The position numbers and the translations under genes are program-made. Below, piece by piece: positions 63,427 through 64,000 of a stretch of DNA of 64,000 bases (its first letter is position 1; each line of letters begins with the position of its first letter). This DNA is from Thermomonospora echinospora (GTDB taxonomy: Bacteria > Actinomycetota > Actinomycetes > Streptosporangiales > Streptosporangiaceae): assembly GCF_900108175.1 (NCBI RefSeq), contig NZ_FNVO01000005.1, positions 372,001 through 436,000 on the forward strand. The letters run 5' to 3'. A model generated the notes under the pieces. That model saw only the letters and a program-made list of their open reading frames with translations. It did no database searches and had not been told where the DNA came from.

Positions 63427-64000
63427 ATGCCGCCGTCCAAGAAAGGCCCGACGCTCCGCTCACAATGGCTGGGCAAGCACCTACGGGAGCTTCGCGAGAG
63501 CGCCGGGCTCACCCTCCGCGATGCGGGCGACTACGTCCAGCGCGACCAGGGTGCGATCAGCCGCTGGGAGACGGGCATAGTCCCGGCCCGCGTCCCCGAC
63601 GTCCTCGCCCTGCTCAACCTGTACGGCGTCCACGACCCGGCCATCCGGAACGCCTTGGAGCAACTCAGCCGCGACATCTGGCAGAAAGGCTGGTGGGACG
63701 ACTACGCCCGGGAGACCAAGACCCGCGTCATCGACCTGGCCTGGCTGGAATCACGGGCCAGGAGGACGAAAATGTACAAGGCGGTGGTCCTCGATGGGCT
63801 CCTCCAAACCCGTGACTACGCCCGGGAGATCATGACAGCCAACCGTCCGGACTACTCCCCCGCCAAGCTCGAACGCTGGCTTGAGTTTCGTGCATCCCGC
63901 CAGCGGAAGCTCACCGATGACGACCCGCTACTGCTGGACGTCGTTCTCGACGAGGCCACACTGCGCCGGATGGTCGGCGGAGCCAAGGTCATGCGCGCCC
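63427..64000 (+). CDS. XRE family regulator with DUF5753-like domain (partial at right edge)
   Basis: The ATG follows GGGAGG. The visible 191 residues begin with an XRE helix-turn-helix (LGKHLRELRESAGLTLRDAG, RDQGAISRWETG, about 15-65), followed by the start of the DUF5753 domain common in actinomycete regulators (WWDDYARETKT, YKAVVLDGLLQTRDYAREIM). The gene runs off the window and is expected to total about 280 residues. Such regulators usually pair with a small neighbouring gene. Targets are unknown. Confidence 0.88.
   Translation, partial: MPPSKKGPTLRSQWLGKHLRELRESAGLTLRDAGDYVQRDQGAISRWETGIVPARVPDVLALLNLYGVHDPAIRNALEQLSRDIWQKGWWDDYARETKTRVIDLAWLESRARRTKMYKAVVLDGLLQTRDYAREIMTANRPDYSPAKLERWLEFRASRQRKLTDDDPLLLDVVLDEATLRRMVGGAKVMRA

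Overview
The window is chromosomal DNA of very high G+C content from an actinomycete. Leaderless or GTG/TTG starts, an IcmF-type acyl-CoA mutase, a bL25-Pth-Prs-GlmU block, a FasR-like regulator behind an acyl-CoA desaturase and an XRE/DUF5753-type regulator all fit a filamentous actinomycete. Protein style suggests Streptosporangiales (Thermomonosporaceae, Actinomadura-like), but the family assignment is inference. Nearly all sequence is coding. I see no insertion sequence, phage, plasmid origin or CRISPR array.

Region 1 (0-15.3 kb) is core metabolism and stress. It holds icmF under a leaderless promoter overlapped by a 28-bp palindrome, a MarR regulator and a small coiled-coil protein. Next come a translationally coupled pair (a response regulator fused to a thioredoxin-reductase-like flavoprotein, and a cytosolic cyclic-nucleotide-binding histidine kinase), a PASTA-bearing class A penicillin-binding protein, mazG, a SurA-like lipoprotein and mfd.

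Region 2 (15.4-46.4 kb) is an exopolysaccharide locus with its own sulfation supply. It contains CysD and CysN (APS synthesis), an APS kinase with a degenerate sulfurylase-like domain (PAPS synthesis), CysQ (PAP disposal), a TSUP-type anion permease and a sulfotransferase. These accompany a polyprenyl-phosphate sugar transferase, WecG-type and GT2 glycosyltransferases, an O-antigen-ligase/Wzy-like protein, a Wzx-like flippase, two Wzz/BY-kinase-like proteins without a Walker A lysine, four methyltransferase-type proteins, a GH26-like hydrolase, secreted beta-propellers and an RCC1 lipoprotein. Two long gene sets, 27.3-38.8 kb on the plus strand and 46.4-38.9 kb on the minus strand, converge on a perfect 22-bp hairpin. 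No PAPS reductase or sulfite reductase lies nearby, so activated sulfate is probably meant for transfer to a polymer rather than for cysteine synthesis. This is the most notable system in the window.

Region 3 (46.6-51.1 kb) is the housekeeping series pth, rplY, prs, glmU and tRNA-Gln(TTG), with two clear terminators. Region 4 (51.4-59.7 kb) holds a decayed ADP-ribosylglycohydrolase, the desaturase-FasR pair behind a 31-bp palindrome, and a small regulon of a MarR regulator, a trans-aconitate-methyltransferase-like gene and an MFS exporter, with three copies of one 12-bp operator. It ends with an ABC-F ATPase and a His/Ser-rich small membrane protein. Region 5 (59.9-64 kb) holds ispE, a GH26-like lipoprotein lacking its acid/base residue, ksgA with a C-terminal extension, an unknown small gene and an XRE regulator cut by the right edge.
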